This document shows, piece after piece, positions 35,650 through 45,184 of a stretch of DNA of 64,000 nt. This DNA is from Pseudomonas graminis. GTDB lineage: Bacteria; Pseudomonadota; Gammaproteobacteria; Pseudomonadales; Pseudomonadaceae. The notes under the pieces were generated by a model, which saw only the letters and a list, made by a program, of their open reading frames with translations, was not told where the DNA came from and made no database searches. The position numbers and the translations under genes were made by a program. Numbering within the stretch: the stretch's first letter is position 1; each line of letters begins with the position of its first letter. The DNA lies in assembly GCF_900111735.1 (NCBI RefSeq), contig NZ_FOHW01000007.1:62001-126000 (forward strand), read 5' to 3'.

Positions 35650-37455
35650 ATGCCTGACTACAAGGCCCCCTTGCGTGATATTCGCTTCGTCCGTGACGAG
35701 CTGCTCGGCTACGAAGCGCACTATCAGAGTCTGCCAGCATGCCAGGACGCCACGCCTGACATGGTTGACGCCATTCTCGAGGAAGGCGCCAAGTTTTGTG
35801 AGCAGGTCCTGGCCCCGCTGAACCGTGTGGGTGACACCGAAGGCTGCACCTGGAGCGAGTCCGGCGTAAAAACGCCGACCGGTTTCAAGGAAGCCTACAA
35901 ACAGTTCGTTGAAGGCGGCTGGCCGAGCCTGGCCCACGACGTCGCCCATGGCGGCCAGGGTCTGCCCGAGTCGCTGGGTCTGGCGGTCAGTGAAATGGTC
36001 GGCGAAGCCAACTGGTCGTGGGGCATGTACCCGGGCCTGTCCCATGGCGCGATGAACACCATCTCCGAGCACGGCACCCCTGAACAGCAGGACGCCTACC
36101 TGACCAAACTGGTTTCGGGTGAGTGGACCGGCACCATGTGCCTGACCGAACCTCACTGCGGCACCGACCTGGGCATGCTGCGCACCAAGGCCGAGCCTCA
36201 GGCTGACGGATCGTACAAAGTGTCCGGCACCAAGATTTTCATTTCCGCTGGCGAACACGACATGGCCGATAACATCGTCCACATCGTGCTGGCCCGCCTG
36301 CCCGACGCGCCTGCCGGCACCAAAGGCATTTCGCTGTTCATCGTGCCGAAATTCGTGCCGGCCGCTGATGGCAGCGTCGGCGAGCGCAACGCTGTGAATT
36401 GCGGTTCGCTGGAACACAAGATGGGCATTCATGGCAACGCCACCTGCGTGATGAACTTCGACGGCGCCACCGGTTTCCTGATCGGCCCGGCGAACAAGGG
36501 CCTGAACTGCATGTTCACGTTCATGAACACCGCGCGTCTGGGAACGGCGCTGCAAGGTCTGGCCCACGCCGAGATCGGTTTCCAGGGCGGCCTGAAATAC
36601 GCCCGTGAGCGTCTGCAGATGCGTTCGCTGACTGGACCCAAAGCGCCAGAGAAAGCCGCTGACCCGATCATCGTTCACCCGGACGTACGTCGCATGCTGC
36701 TGACCATGAAGGCCTTCGCCGAGGGCACCCGTGCGATGGTGTACTTCACCGCCAAGCAGGTCGACATCGCCAAGTACAGCGACGACGCCGAAGCCAAGAA
36801 GCAAGCCGATGCACTGCTGGCGTTCATGACGCCGATCGCCAAGGCGTTCATGACCGAAGTCGGTTTCGAATCCGCCAACCACGGCGTTCAGGTCTATGGC
36901 GGCCACGGCTTCATCGCCGAGTGGGGCATGGAGCAGAACGTTCGCGACGCCCGTATTGCCATGCTGTACGAAGGCACCACGGGTATTCAGGCACTCGACC
37001 TGCTGGGTCGTAAAGTGCTGATGACTCAAGGCGAGGCGCTCAAAGGCTTTACCAAGATCGTCCACAAGTTCTGCCAGTCCCAGGAAGGCAACGAAGCGAT
37101 CAGCGAATTCGTGACGCCGCTCGCTGCGCTGAACAAAGAATGGGGCGAACTGACCATGAAGGTCGGCATGGCGGCCATGAAAGACCGTGAAGAAGTAGGT
37201 GCCGCCTCGGTGGATTACCTGATGTATTCCGGTTATGCGTGCCTTGCGTACTTCTGGGCTGACATGGCCCGTGTTGCGGCCGAGAAACTGGCAGCCGGCA
37301 CCAGCGAAGAAGCCTTCTACACCGCCAAGCTGCAGACGGCGCGCTTCTACTTCCAGCGCATCCTGCCGCGCACCCGTACTCACGTGGCAACCATGCTGTC
37401 GGGCGCGAGCAACCTGATGGACATGAACGAAGAGCACTTCGGCCTCGCTTACTGA
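35650..37455 (+). CDS. fadE1: Acyl-CoA dehydrogenase, FadE1-like (PA0506 type)
   Basis: The enzyme has 601 residues, with the roughly 150-residue C-terminal extension of bacterial long-chain enzymes. The ATG at 35650 begins [14 protein letters not shown], near-identical in style to its neighbour fadE2. FAD-binding blocks are [20 protein letters not shown] and [13 protein letters not shown]. The catalytic base is Glu441 in [18 protein letters not shown]. It catalyses the first oxidation of fatty acyl-CoA beta-oxidation in the cytoplasm with electron transfer to ETF. A PsrA-type operator over its start site fits induction by long-chain fatty acids, as described for PA0506. A strong terminator follows. 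Confidence 0.93.
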   Translation: MPDYKAPLRDIRFVRDELLGYEAHYQSLPACQDATPDMVDAILEEGAKFCEQVLAPLNRVGDTEGCTWSESGVKTPTGFKEAYKQFVEGGWPSLAHDVAHGGQGLPESLGLAVSEMVGEANWSWGMYPGLSHGAMNTISEHGTPEQQDAYLTKLVSGEWTGTMCLTEPHCGTDLGMLRTKAEPQADGSYKVSGTKIFISAGEHDMADNIVHIVLARLPDAPAGTKGISLFIVPKFVPAADGSVGERNAVNCGSLEHKMGIHGNATCVMNFDGATGFLIGPANKGLNCMFTFMNTARLGTALQGLAHAEIGFQGGLKYARERLQMRSLTGPKAPEKAADPIIVHPDVRRMLLTMKAFAEGTRAMVYFTAKQVDIAKYSDDAEAKKQADALLAFMTPIAKAFMTEVGFESANHGVQVYGGHGFIAEWGMEQNVRDARIAMLYEGTTGIQALDLLGRKVLMTQGEALKGFTKIVHKFCQSQEGNEAISEFVTPLAALNKEWGELTMKVGMAAMKDREEVGAASVDYLMYSGYACLAYFWADMARVAAEKLAAGTSEEAFYTAKLQTARFYFQRILPRTRTHVATMLSGASNLMDMNEEHFGLAY

Positions 37456-37477
37456 GCCACCCGAAGGGTTTTCCTCA

Positions 37478-37511
37478 AAGCCGCTTGTCCTCCGGGACAA
37501 GCGGCTTTTTT
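37478..37511 (+). terminator. Terminator of fadE1
   Basis: AAGCCGCTTGTCC (37478-37490) pairs with GGACAAGCGGCTT (37495-37507) around TCCG. T residues follow to 37511. Confidence 0.93.
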
Positions 37512-37633
37512 GTGCCTGACCGATTTTGCCTCAAGGCCAGGCACATTCTTCCTCATCCTATGCAGGACGCGGCCGATACAGGCACAATGCCATTTAATCA
37601 GCACTCACTTCATCCGGTGAGGAGATAGCCCTT

Positions 37634-38929
37634 TTGCTGCGCCCTTCTGCCGCACGGCTCAGTCATTTTTTACCCTCTCTGGCCTTGCTGATTGCCGGAC
37701 TGGCGGCTGCGTACGTGAAAGACCTCAACGTCTTCTTTACCTCACTCTTCAACGTACTGCCCACTCTGGTGCTGTTGCTGGGCGGTGCGTATTGCGGTGT
37801 GTACAAGCGACAGCGTGAGCTGTTCCTGATGATCACTGTGTACATCGCCTATTTCCTGCTCGACACACAGACCGACTACTACCGCGATAACGGAAAAGTC
37901 CGAGAGGATGCCGCCGTGGTGTTCCACCTGTGTTGCCTCTTGCTGCCAGTCCTGTTCGGGCTGTACGCGGCGTGGGAAGAGCGGACCCATCTGTTTCAGG
38001 ACCTGGTTGCACGGTTGGCCGTTCTGGTGGCAGTCGGCAGCGTCGCGCTGGGTCTCGAACAGAGCTTTCCCGCCGGGCTGCTGGCCTGGCTCGCCGACAT
38101 CCGCTGGCCGGCGTTGCACGGGGAATGGATGAGCCTGATCCAGCTGTCCTACGTGACGTTTTTCATCGCTTTTGCCGCGTTGATCACCCAGTACCTCTAT
38201 AAGCCGCGGCCGCTGCATGCGGCGCAATTGGTGGGGCTGCTCGGAATGTTCTGGGCCTTACCGAAAACCTTCATCCTGCCGTTCACCCTGAACATCATGT
38301 GCAGCCAGGTGATGTTGATGATTGCGGCGGCAGTCGCCCACGAGGCCTATCAAATGGCCTTCCGTGACGAACTGACCGGGCTGCCAGGTCGACGTGCGCT
38401 GAATGAGCGGATGCAGCGACTGGGCCGCAATTATGTGCTGGCGATGAGCGACGTCGATCATTTCAAGAAATTCAACGACACCCATGGCCACGATGTTGGC
38501 GACCAGGTGCTGCGTCTGGTGGCGAGCAAGCTGTCGAAGATCACCAATGGCGGCGGGCGCGCCTATCGCTATGGCGGTGAAGAGTTCGCCATCGTGTTTG
38601 CCGGCAAGACCCTCGAAGAGTGCATGCCGCATCTTGAGGTCATTCGCGAAACCATCGCCAGTTATCAGATTCACCTGCGCAATCAGGATAATCGTCCAAA
38701 CGATGACTTGCAGGGGCGCCAGCGCCGGGCGGGCTCTCAGGCATCAACGGTGTCGGTGACCGTGAGCATCGGCGTGGCCGAGCGTCTGCCGGAGCACCGC
38801 AATCCGGAAGAAGTCCTTAAATCCGCCGATCAGGCGCTGTATGCCGCCAAAGGCGCCGGGCGTAACTGCGTCATCAGTCACTTGCAGACCAGCAAGCGTG
38901 GCGCTGTGCGGATGGCCGCTGCCGGCTAA
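37634..38929 (+). CDS. Membrane-bound diguanylate cyclase (GGDEF domain)
   Basis: The product has 431 residues. The start is TTG at 37634, supported by TGAGGAG at 37618-37624 and the absence of any other suitable start. Six or seven membrane helices fill residues about 12-235. The GGDEF domain follows (RDELTGLPGRRALNERM, DVDHFKKFNDTHGHDVGDQ) with an active GGEEF at 314-318. No RxxD inhibitory site is seen five residues before it. A polar, positively charged insert (NRPNDDLQGRQRRAGSQAS) interrupts the C-terminal part. It should make cyclic-di-GMP. The membrane domain is not a family I can name. It sits between fadE1 and fadE2 as an independent transcript. Confidence 0.88.
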   Translation: MLRPSAARLSHFLPSLALLIAGLAAAYVKDLNVFFTSLFNVLPTLVLLLGGAYCGVYKRQRELFLMITVYIAYFLLDTQTDYYRDNGKVREDAAVVFHLCCLLLPVLFGLYAAWEERTHLFQDLVARLAVLVAVGSVALGLEQSFPAGLLAWLADIRWPALHGEWMSLIQLSYVTFFIAFAALITQYLYKPRPLHAAQLVGLLGMFWALPKTFILPFTLNIMCSQVMLMIAAAVAHEAYQMAFRDELTGLPGRRALNERMQRLGRNYVLAMSDVDHFKKFNDTHGHDVGDQVLRLVASKLSKITNGGGRAYRYGGEEFAIVFAGKTLEECMPHLEVIRETIASYQIHLRNQDNRPNDDLQGRQRRAGSQASTVSVTVSIGVAERLPEHRNPEEVLKSADQALYAAKGAGRNCVISHLQTSKRGAVRMAAAG

Positions 38930-39152
38930 AACGTACTCTTTTCATTCTGTAAGCAAGCGCACTCGGAGTCGTGGGAGGGCATTGGTCTGACTGTTGCTCG
39001 GTTGTGACCAGATAACTATTCATAGTCACGTGTTGACCCTATGTGTCGCAAATGGTGTTGCTGTACACTCGTTTCACTGATATCCCAGCGCCGCATTGTC
39101 ACTGCAGCGTTGCTCTTCCCTTGAGTTCTCTGCCGCTGAAACGAGGTTTGCC

Positions 39153-40931
39153 ATGGCTGACTACAAAGCGCCCCTGCGCGATATGCGCTTCGTCCTCAAT
39201 GAAGTGTTCGAAGTCTCCCGACTTTGGGCCACGCTGCCCGAATTGTCCGAAACCGTGGACGCCGAGACCGTCGAGGCGATTCTCGAAGAGGCGGGCAAAG
39301 TCACTGGCAGATCCGTTGCACCCCTGAGCCGCGCGGCAGATGAAGAAGGCTGCCACTGGAAAGACACCGTTGTTACCACCCCGGCAGGCTTCGTTCAGGC
39401 CTACAAAACGTACGCTGAAGGTGGTTGGGTTGGCGTCGGCGGTAACCCGGAATTCGGCGGCATGGGCATGCCCAAGGCGGTGTCTGCTCAGGTCGAAGAG
39501 ATGGTCAATTCCGCAAGTCTGGCATTCGGGCTGTACCCGATGCTGACGTCCGGCGCCTGCGTTTCGATCAACAACCACGCCAGTGAAGCGTTGAAGACCA
39601 AATACCTGCCGAACATGTACGCCGGGGTATGGGCCGGTTCGATGTGCCTGACCGAAGCCCACGCAGGCACCGACCTGGGGATTATCCGCACGAAAGCGGA
39701 GCTCCAGACCGACGGGTCCTACAAGATCAGCGGCACGAAAATCTTCATCACCGGCGGCGAACACGACCTCACCGAGAACATCATCCATCTCGTATTGGCC
39801 AAGCTGCCTGACGCACCGGCAGGCCCGAAGGGCATTTCGCTGTTCCTCGTGCCGAAGATCATGGTCAATGACGATGGCAGTCTCGGTGAGCGCAACACGG
39901 TGTTCTGCGGGTCCATCGAACACAAGATGGGCATTCAGGCCTCGGCCACCTGCGTGATGAATTTCGATCAGGCCGCAGGCTATCTGATCGGCGAGCCTAA
40001 TAAAGGCCTCGCGGCGATGTTCACCATGATGAATTACGAGCGTCTGGGCGTCGGCATTCAGGGCCTGGCGTCCGGCGAGCGTTCGTATCAGAACGCGATC
40101 GAGTACGCCCGAGACCGACTGCAAAGCCGGGCTCCGACGGGCGCGCAGTCCAAAGACACCATCGCTGACCCGATCATCGTTCACCCCGATGTGCGTCGCA
40201 TGCTGCTGACCATGAAGGCGCTGAACGAAGGCGGTCGTGCGTTCTCCACGTACGTGGCGATGCAACTGGACACCGCCAAGTACAGCGAAGACGCCAACGT
40301 ACGTCAGCGCGCCGATGCGTTGGTGGCGCTGCTGACGCCCGTTGCCAAGGCCTTCCTCACCGACATGGGCCTGGATACCACCGTGCACGGTCAGCAGGTG
40401 TTCGGCGGTCACGGCTACATTCGCGAGTGGGGTCAGGAGCAACTGGTGCGTGATGTGCGCATCACTCAGATCTACGAAGGGACCAACGGCATTCAGGCAC
40501 TGGACCTGATGGGCCGGAAGGTCGTCGCCAGTGGTGGGGCTTACTACAAGCTGTTCTCCGACGAAATCCATCAATTCATCGCTTCGTCTGACAGCTCGCA
40601 GGCAGAATTCACCAAGCCGTTGGTTGCAGCCCTGACCACACTGGACGAATTGACCGACTGGGTACTGGATCGGGCTCGCAGCAACCCGAATGAAATCGGT
40701 GCTGCGTCCGTCGAGTATCTGCATGCATTCGGGTACACGGCGTATGCCTACATGTGGGCGATGATGGCAAAAGCCGCATCGGGCAAAGAGGCTCAGGAAG
40801 ATTTCTACGCCAGCAAGCTCGGCACTGCGCGTTTCTACTTCGCCCGTTTGCTACCGCGCATTCAGTCACTTTCGGCCTCGGTCAAGGCGGGCAGCGAGTC
40901 GCTGTACCTGTTGGAGGCGTCACAGTTCTGA
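39153..40931 (+). CDS. fadE2: Acyl-CoA dehydrogenase, FadE2-like (PA0508 type)
   Basis: The enzyme has 592 residues. The ATG at 39153 has ACGAGG 6 bases upstream. Start [20 protein letters not shown] and blocks MCLTEAHAGTDLGIIRTKAE, GTKIFITGGEHDL and [16 protein letters not shown] match fadE1 closely. The catalytic base is Glu442 in IYEGTNGIQALDLMG. The two genes look like paralogues split by the GGDEF gene. They are expected to differ in chain-length preference (PAO1 FadE1 long-chain, FadE2 shorter). No clear PsrA motif was found upstream of this copy. The Rsm sRNA locus follows. Confidence 0.92.
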   Translation: MADYKAPLRDMRFVLNEVFEVSRLWATLPELSETVDAETVEAILEEAGKVTGRSVAPLSRAADEEGCHWKDTVVTTPAGFVQAYKTYAEGGWVGVGGNPEFGGMGMPKAVSAQVEEMVNSASLAFGLYPMLTSGACVSINNHASEALKTKYLPNMYAGVWAGSMCLTEAHAGTDLGIIRTKAELQTDGSYKISGTKIFITGGEHDLTENIIHLVLAKLPDAPAGPKGISLFLVPKIMVNDDGSLGERNTVFCGSIEHKMGIQASATCVMNFDQAAGYLIGEPNKGLAAMFTMMNYERLGVGIQGLASGERSYQNAIEYARDRLQSRAPTGAQSKDTIADPIIVHPDVRRMLLTMKALNEGGRAFSTYVAMQLDTAKYSEDANVRQRADALVALLTPVAKAFLTDMGLDTTVHGQQVFGGHGYIREWGQEQLVRDVRITQIYEGTNGIQALDLMGRKVVASGGAYYKLFSDEIHQFIASSDSSQAEFTKPLVAALTTLDELTDWVLDRARSNPNEIGAASVEYLHAFGYTAYAYMWAMMAKAASGKEAQEDFYASKLGTARFYFARLLPRIQSLSASVKAGSESLYLLEASQF

Positions 40932-40945
40932 CACTGGGAAATGCA

Positions 40946-40963
40946 TGTAAGCATTTGCTTACA
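40946..40963. promoter_or_regulatory. GacA upstream activating sequence
   Basis: TGTAAG-CATTTG-CTTACA matches the conserved GacA UAS TGTAAG-N6-CTTACA exactly. It sits inside a longer perfect inverted repeat (40944-40953 and 40956-40965). It is centred about 65 bases before the predicted start of the sRNA; a -10-like TAATCT lies at 41008-41013. Confidence 0.9.
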
Positions 40964-41019
40964 TGACGTGATGGCAATCGGCTCTATCGCTTCAGTGGAT
41001 CCAAGTTTAATCTACTCAC

Positions 41020-41149
41020 ATGGACGTAGCGCAGGACGCGCAACAGATAACAGGGACACGTAAGGGATTGCCTGCCAGGATGGCGGGAAGAAATGGAAGT
41101 CATGGGAAACAGTCTGGAAAACCTCGCTTAGGCGGGGTTTTCTTTTTTC
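41020..41149 (+). ncRNA. rsmY: GacA-controlled Rsm small RNA (RsmY-like; RsmX possible)
   Basis: A transcript of about 130 bases is predicted from about 41020 to the T run at 41149. It carries nine GGA motifs (41022, 41034, 41054, 41065, 41078, 41086, 41095, 41105, 41116), several in hairpin loops such as GCGCAGGACGCGC. It ends in a Rho-independent terminator. With the GacA UAS upstream, this is the design of RsmX/Y/Z, which sequester RsmA/RsmE proteins and lift translational repression of secondary-metabolite and biofilm genes. The choice between RsmY and RsmX rests on position and general feel. An overlapping plus-strand reading frame beginning at 41020 is not a gene. Confidence 0.82.
41118..41149 (+). 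terminator. Terminator of the Rsm sRNA
   Basis: AAAACCTCGC (41118-41127) pairs with GCGGGGTTTT (41132-41141, one G-T pair) around TTAG, then a pyrimidine run TCTTTTTT. Confidence 0.92.
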
Positions 41150-41303
41150 TGCATTCCGGAAAAGTGCAACGCCGTCGGCCGTTTCGCTTTATGCAGATGC
41201 GGGAAGGCAATGGCGTGATGACAGGCGCTGCGGAACCCCTGTAACGGCCTAGGGTCGATTAGCTGTGCGGCCCCCATTGGGCCATTGATCAGGAGCTCCA
41301 CCC

Positions 41304-41465
41304 ATGGACATCATTCGCATCATCATCGCCATCCTGCTGCCACCCCTGGGCGTGTTCCTGCAAGTCGGCTTCGCCGGTGCCTTTTGGCTGAACATCCTGC
41401 TGACCCTGCTGGGCTACATCCCGGGGATCATCCATGCGATCTACATCATTGTCAGTCGCAAGTAA
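41304..41465 (+). CDS. Pmp3/YqaE-family small membrane protein
   Basis: This 53-residue protein starts at the ATG at 41304 with AGGAG at 41291-41295. Two membrane helices (about 3-22 and 27-50) flank the family block LLPPLGVFLQVGFAGAFWLN and a second half LLTLLGYIPGIIHAIYII. Members of the UPF0057/Pmp3 family are linked to cation and salt stress at the plasma membrane in plants and yeast; the bacterial role is poorly known. It is a single-gene unit after the sRNA terminator. Confidence 0.9.
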   Translation: MDIIRIIIAILLPPLGVFLQVGFAGAFWLNILLTLLGYIPGIIHAIYIIVSRK

Positions 41466-41513
41466 CCTGATCCGTTAAACACCGCGCTTCCTGTCTCAGG
41501 TCACCTGACATAG

Positions 41514-41529
41514 AGTCCGACGTCGGACT
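41514..41529. promoter_or_regulatory. 16-base perfect palindrome before the DMT stump
   Basis: AGTCCGACGTCGGACT is its own reverse complement. A second palindrome, TCAGGT-C-ACCTGA, lies at 41496-41508. Both are 22-55 bases upstream of the ATG of the truncated transporter, so they may be relics of its operator region. Confidence 0.4.
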
Positions 41530-41550
41530 TTATGATCGGGAAGATCAGGG

Positions 41551-41715
41551 ATGGACGTTGTTTTGGGATTACTCGCCGCTCTGTTCTGGGGCGGCACAGA
41601 TTTTCTGGTAGGGCTCAACGCCCTCCTCCGACTTGTAGGACCGGCTTTAGCCGGGAAGGCTTCAATCGCCACACCGCAAATTGATCGTTGCATCCACCGA
41701 CCTCTTCCCGGCTGA
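41551..41715 (+). pseudogene. Truncated DMT/EamA-type transporter, N-terminal stump
   Basis: From the ATG at 41551 the first 24 codons read MDVVLGLLAALFWGGTDFLV and then GLNA, the exact style of the first helix of a drug/metabolite transporter. The frame then runs into the REP-type inverted repeat (from 41635) and stops at 41713-41715, leaving 54 codons. The remaining 250 or so residues expected for the family are absent. This is a deletion or repeat-mediated decay, and the stump is unlikely to be functional. Confidence 0.65.
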
Positions 41716-41957
41716 AGCCGGTCCTACCAGGCGACTGCGTACACCTGTGAAACTGGCGATGCCCCACAGAAATGTGGCGTGTATCGCAATACCCCGTGGG
41801 AGCGAGCTTGCTCGCGAAGGGGCCAGGACTTTTTGAAGGGGACTGATTTATTTACAACGCTTCACCGTAAATTAATCTGTCCCCTTGACAGCCCATCTGG
41901 CCAATTCCCGGCTAAAGCCCGTCCTACCGGAATCCGCGCGACCTGGATAACCTCAAA

Positions 41958-43784
41958 TCACCCATCAATCACCTTCCGGTAAAACGCCCATTCGGTTTCC
42001 AGTGCATGGGCCAGGTTGGCGGCTTTGCGGAAGCCGTGGCGTTCGTCAGGGTAGAAATGCCCTTCCGCCGGGATGCCGTTTTCCACTAACGCATTGAGCA
42101 TGTCGCGGGTCTGGGCGGGGACGACCACGGCGTCGAGTTCGCCCTGAAAGAAGATCACCGGGACTTTGATCTGGTCGGCATGCAGCAGCGGCGTGCGCTC
42201 ACGGTAGCGCGCCATGTCGACGTCGGGGTCACCGATCAGCCAGTCCAGATAATCCGCCTCGAACTTGTGCGTGGCTTCCGCCAGCGCCAGCGGGTCGCTC
42301 ACTCCGTAAAGGCTTGCCCCTGCGCGGAACACATCCTTGAATGCCAGTGCGCACAGCGTCGTGTAGCCACCTGCACTGCCGCCTCGGATGAACGCATTTG
42401 CCGGATTGATCAGGCCCTGATTGCCCAGGTATTCAACCACTGCACAGGCGTCTTCGACATCGACGACGCCCCATTCCAGAAACAGTGCCTGGCGATAGGC
42501 GCGGCCATAACCGGTGCTGCCGCGATAGTTGAGGTCAGCGACGGCGAAGCCCCGCTGCGTCCAGAACTGAATGCGCGGGTCCAGCGCGGGGTAACAGGCG
42601 GAAGTGGGCCCACCATGGATAAACACCACCAGCGGCGGCTTTTCATCGCCATTCATGGCTGGATAGAAATACCCGTGGGCTTCGCTGGAACCGCTCGGGT
42701 AGCGCAAGGTTTGCGGCTGGCTGATGCGCTCGACGGGAAGCGGGCTGACGCCACCGGCCAATACCTGAACGCGCTTGTCAGTGCGGCTGATGGCAATCAC
42801 CGCAGAGGGGCTGACGGACGAGGCCGCGATGCAATAGATATAGTTCGCGTCAACCGCCAGGCTTCTGAAACGGCTGTAATCGCCGCTGAAATCGTCAACT
42901 GAACCCTGCGCCGAGCGAACGCCGAGGAGGCCTTTACCGTCCTCGAACCAGGCGGCGAGGTACGCGCCGTCTTTCAGCGGCGCCCAGGTCGACGCACCCA
43001 GCTGCCACGGCGCTGAGGCATGATCGGCAGTGGCGGTGGGCAGTGCTTCAAAGCCATCCAGCGTCTCTACCCACGGCTGCCAGAATCCGGCGCGGTCGGT
43101 CAGGGAATACAAGCGGCCCGCCTCATCAAAGCGGGGTTGCTGCAGCGACTCCAGCCCCAGCCCGCCCGCGAGACAGTGCGGCCGGCCCCACGCGAGATCG
43201 GCCTGGCGTTCGACGCTCATCAGTCGGGTGGACGTCCACGGCTGGTGGGGCCGCCACCACTCTATCCAGACCAGGCGATTGCCATCCGGGCTGACGGTGG
43301 GAGATGCATAGAAATCGGCGCCTTCGGCCAGCACATGGCGGCGGCCGTCGGCGACGTCGATCGCGACCAGCCGATGGGTGTCCTTATCCTCCTCGACCGC
43401 CAGAATCTGCCCACGCGCATAGCGGACGTCTCCAAAGAGTTTGTCGCCCTGGGTCAGGGGGTGAGGGGTTTGAGCGTCGAAGGGCTGGAGGTAAATCTGC
43501 TGGTCCGCTTCGTTGACGAACACCACGGCCTCGTCAGTCAGGCAGAACGACCCGCCGCCGTATTCATACACCCGGCTGCGCACGCTGAAACCTTCGGGGG
43601 TCAGGCAAGCAGTTGCGCCGTGTTGCCAGCGCCAGATGCGTGTGGCGGCATCCTGCGGGCGGAATTCACTCCAGAAAAGCCCCGCAGGGCTGACAGCGAG
43701 TTCGGCGAAATCGGTGCCTGCCGCCACAGCCTGGGCGGCAGAAAGGAGGTCAGGACTTGGCGATGAGGAGTGAGTTTCGTTCAT
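41958..43784 (-). CDS. pqqM: Prolyl-oligopeptidase (S9) family peptidase of the pqq cluster
   Basis: The product has 608 residues from the ATG at 43784, which lies 35 bases inside the end of pqqE. An N-terminal seven-bladed beta-propeller region (about 20-350) is followed by an alpha/beta-hydrolase domain. [13 protein letters not shown] forms the oxyanion region, the nucleophile Ser is in [12 protein letters not shown], the Asp in [10 protein letters not shown] and the His in DERHGFRKA. It is transcribed with and overlaps pqqE, the position of pqqM in P. fluorescens pqqFABCDEMKHIJ clusters. A role in processing PqqA-derived peptide has been suggested but is not certain. The start has no good ribosome site, so translational coupling is likely. 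Confidence 0.85.
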   Translation of the reverse strand: MNETHSSSPSPDLLSAAQAVAAGTDFAELAVSPAGLFWSEFRPQDAATRIWRWQHGATACLTPEGFSVRSRVYEYGGGSFCLTDEAVVFVNEADQQIYLQPFDAQTPHPLTQGDKLFGDVRYARGQILAVEEDKDTHRLVAIDVADGRRHVLAEGADFYASPTVSPDGNRLVWIEWWRPHQPWTSTRLMSVERQADLAWGRPHCLAGGLGLESLQQPRFDEAGRLYSLTDRAGFWQPWVETLDGFEALPTATADHASAPWQLGASTWAPLKDGAYLAAWFEDGKGLLGVRSAQGSVDDFSGDYSRFRSLAVDANYIYCIAASSVSPSAVIAISRTDKRVQVLAGGVSPLPVERISQPQTLRYPSGSSEAHGYFYPAMNGDEKPPLVVFIHGGPTSACYPALDPRIQFWTQRGFAVADLNYRGSTGYGRAYRQALFLEWGVVDVEDACAVVEYLGNQGLINPANAFIRGGSAGGYTTLCALAFKDVFRAGASLYGVSDPLALAEATHKFEADYLDWLIGDPDVDMARYRERTPLLHADQIKVPVIFFQGELDAVVVPAQTRDMLNALVENGIPAEGHFYPDERHGFRKAANLAHALETEWAFYRKVIDG

Positions 43785-44916
43785 TGCGGAAGGCCAGTTG
43801 CTCGATGGTCTGGCTAGCATACTCGGCTTCATCACGGGCTTGGGTGATCAAGTGATGCTGCGGTGACTTGCTGCATACTGGGTCGGTGTTGCTCGCGTCG
43901 CCGGTGAGCATGAACGCCTGACACCGGCAGCCACCGAAGTCCTTTTCCTTCTCGTCGCAGGAGCGGCAAGGCTCTGGCATCCACTCGTAACCGCGAAAAC
44001 GATTGAAGCCGAACGACTCATACCAGATGTGCTGCATCGTGTGATCGCGCACGTTGGGAAACTGGATCGGCATCTGCCGCGCGCCATGGCAGGGCAGCGC
44101 AGTACCATCCGGCGTCACGGTCAGGAACAGATTGCCCCAGCCATTCATGCACGCTTTTGGGCGCTCTTCGTAGTAATCGGGGGTGACGAAGATCAGCTTC
44201 ACCGGGTGGTTTTCAGCGGCGAGCTTGACCCGATATTCGTTAGTGATGCGCTCGGCACGCACGAGCTGGTCTTTGGTTGGCAGCAAGCCCACACGATTCA
44301 GGTGCGCCCAGCCATAGAACTGACAAGTCGCCAGCTCCACGAAGTCCGCTTCCAGCGCCACGCACAGCTCGATGATCTTGTCGATCCTGTCGATGTTATG
44401 CCGGTGGGTCACGAAGTTGAGGACCATCGGATAGCCATGCTTTTTCACGGCGCGGGCCATTTCCAGTTTCTGCGCGAAGGCTTTTTTCGAGCCGGCGAGC
44501 ATGTTGTTCACTTGCTCGTCGCTGGCCTGGAAACTGATCTGGATGTGGTCCAGCCCGGCTTCCTTGAAGTCGATGATCTTCTGCTCGGTCAGGCCGATGC
44601 CGGAGGTGATCAGGTTGGTGTAAAAGCCCAGCCGCCGCGCTTCGGCGATCAGCTCGGCCAGATCCTGACGCACCAGTGGCTCGCCACCCGAAAAGCCGAT
44701 CTGCGCCGCGCCCATTTGCCGGGCTTCAGCCATGACTTTGAACCACTGCTCAGTGGTCAGCTCTTGGCCCTGCTTGGCGAAATCCAGTGGGTTTGAGCAA
44801 TACGGGCATTGCAGCGGGCAGCGATACGTCAGTTCGGCAAGTAGCCACAGCGGCAGCCCGACCGGGGGCGTGGGCGGAATGTAGATGTCGGACGGGGTGT
44901 TCACTGAGTCAGACAA
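43750..44916 (-). CDS. pqqE: PqqA peptide cyclase (radical SAM)
   Basis: The product has 388 residues from a TTG at 44916, overlapping pqqD by 8 bases; a GTG at 44904 is the alternative. The radical-SAM motif CPLQCPYC gives Cys33, Cys37 and Cys40. The C-terminal SPASM-type cysteines cluster in [18 protein letters not shown]. PqqE makes the Glu-Tyr carbon-carbon bond in PqqA, presented by PqqD. The ATG-rich extension upstream of the TTG is antisense-like pqqD sequence in another frame and was rejected. Confidence 0.95.
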   Translation of the reverse strand: MSDSVNTPSDIYIPPTPPVGLPLWLLAELTYRCPLQCPYCSNPLDFAKQGQELTTEQWFKVMAEARQMGAAQIGFSGGEPLVRQDLAELIAEARRLGFYTNLITSGIGLTEQKIIDFKEAGLDHIQISFQASDEQVNNMLAGSKKAFAQKLEMARAVKKHGYPMVLNFVTHRHNIDRIDKIIELCVALEADFVELATCQFYGWAHLNRVGLLPTKDQLVRAERITNEYRVKLAAENHPVKLIFVTPDYYEERPKACMNGWGNLFLTVTPDGTALPCHGARQMPIQFPNVRDHTMQHIWYESFGFNRFRGYEWMPEPCRSCDEKEKDFGGCRCQAFMLTGDASNTDPVCSKSPQHHLITQARDEAEYASQTIEQLAFRNERNSLLIAKS

Positions 44917-45184
44917 ATTCGATCCAGAGTTCTGCACGGGCGACCTCCATGAATTGCTCGACATCAGTGCCGAGCTCGGAAACGCCGGGGAATTTTTCGT
45001 CAAGCAGCGCAATGATCGCGCCGACGCTGCGCTGACCATCGATCAGGCCGCCAATCGCGCTCGCGCTCTCGTTGAGCTTGATCATGCCCTCGGGGTAGAG
45101 CAGCACGTGACCGTTTTGCGCGGGCTCGAACTGGAAACGATAACCGCGGCGCCAGTTGGGCACCTGCTCACGATTGAAGCTCAT
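44909..45184 (-). CDS. pqqD: PQQ biosynthesis peptide chaperone PqqD
   Basis: The product has 91 residues. The start overlaps the pqqC stop (ATGA at 45181-45184) and the end overlaps pqqE. The winged-helix RRE fold is represented by [41 protein letters not shown] and the helical C-terminus. PqqD binds PqqA and hands it to PqqE; this RRE fold is shared by many RiPP systems. Confidence 0.95.
   Translation of the reverse strand: MSFNREQVPNWRRGYRFQFEPAQNGHVLLYPEGMIKLNESASAIGGLIDGQRSVGAIIALLDEKFPGVSELGTDVEQFMEVARAELWIEFV

Larger units (their letters stand above)
41466..41957. repeat. Repeat-rich gap: several REP variants, an inverted repeat and a gene stump
   Basis: Elements in order: two small palindromes (41496-41508, 41514-41529), a truncated DMT gene (41551), and an inverted pair with arm GTAGGACCGGCTTTAGCCGG (41635-41658, 41704-41727). 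Then come a single classic REP (41796-41821), an 18-base imperfect inverted repeat (41836-41853, 41869-41886) with ends AAGGGGACTGATT and TCTGTCCCCTT, and a lone copy of the CCGGCTTTAGCC-type arm (41905-41927). No intact gene is present in these 492 bases. Confidence 0.75.

Noticed and set aside
35611..37500. 629-residue minus-strand ORF opposite fadE1
   Set aside because: Antisense shadow with composition typical of reversed codon bias. The same holds for 39099-40724 opposite fadE2.
41020..41244. 74-residue ORF starting ATGGACGTAGCG
   Set aside because: It lies over the Rsm sRNA and its terminator and has no ribosome site.
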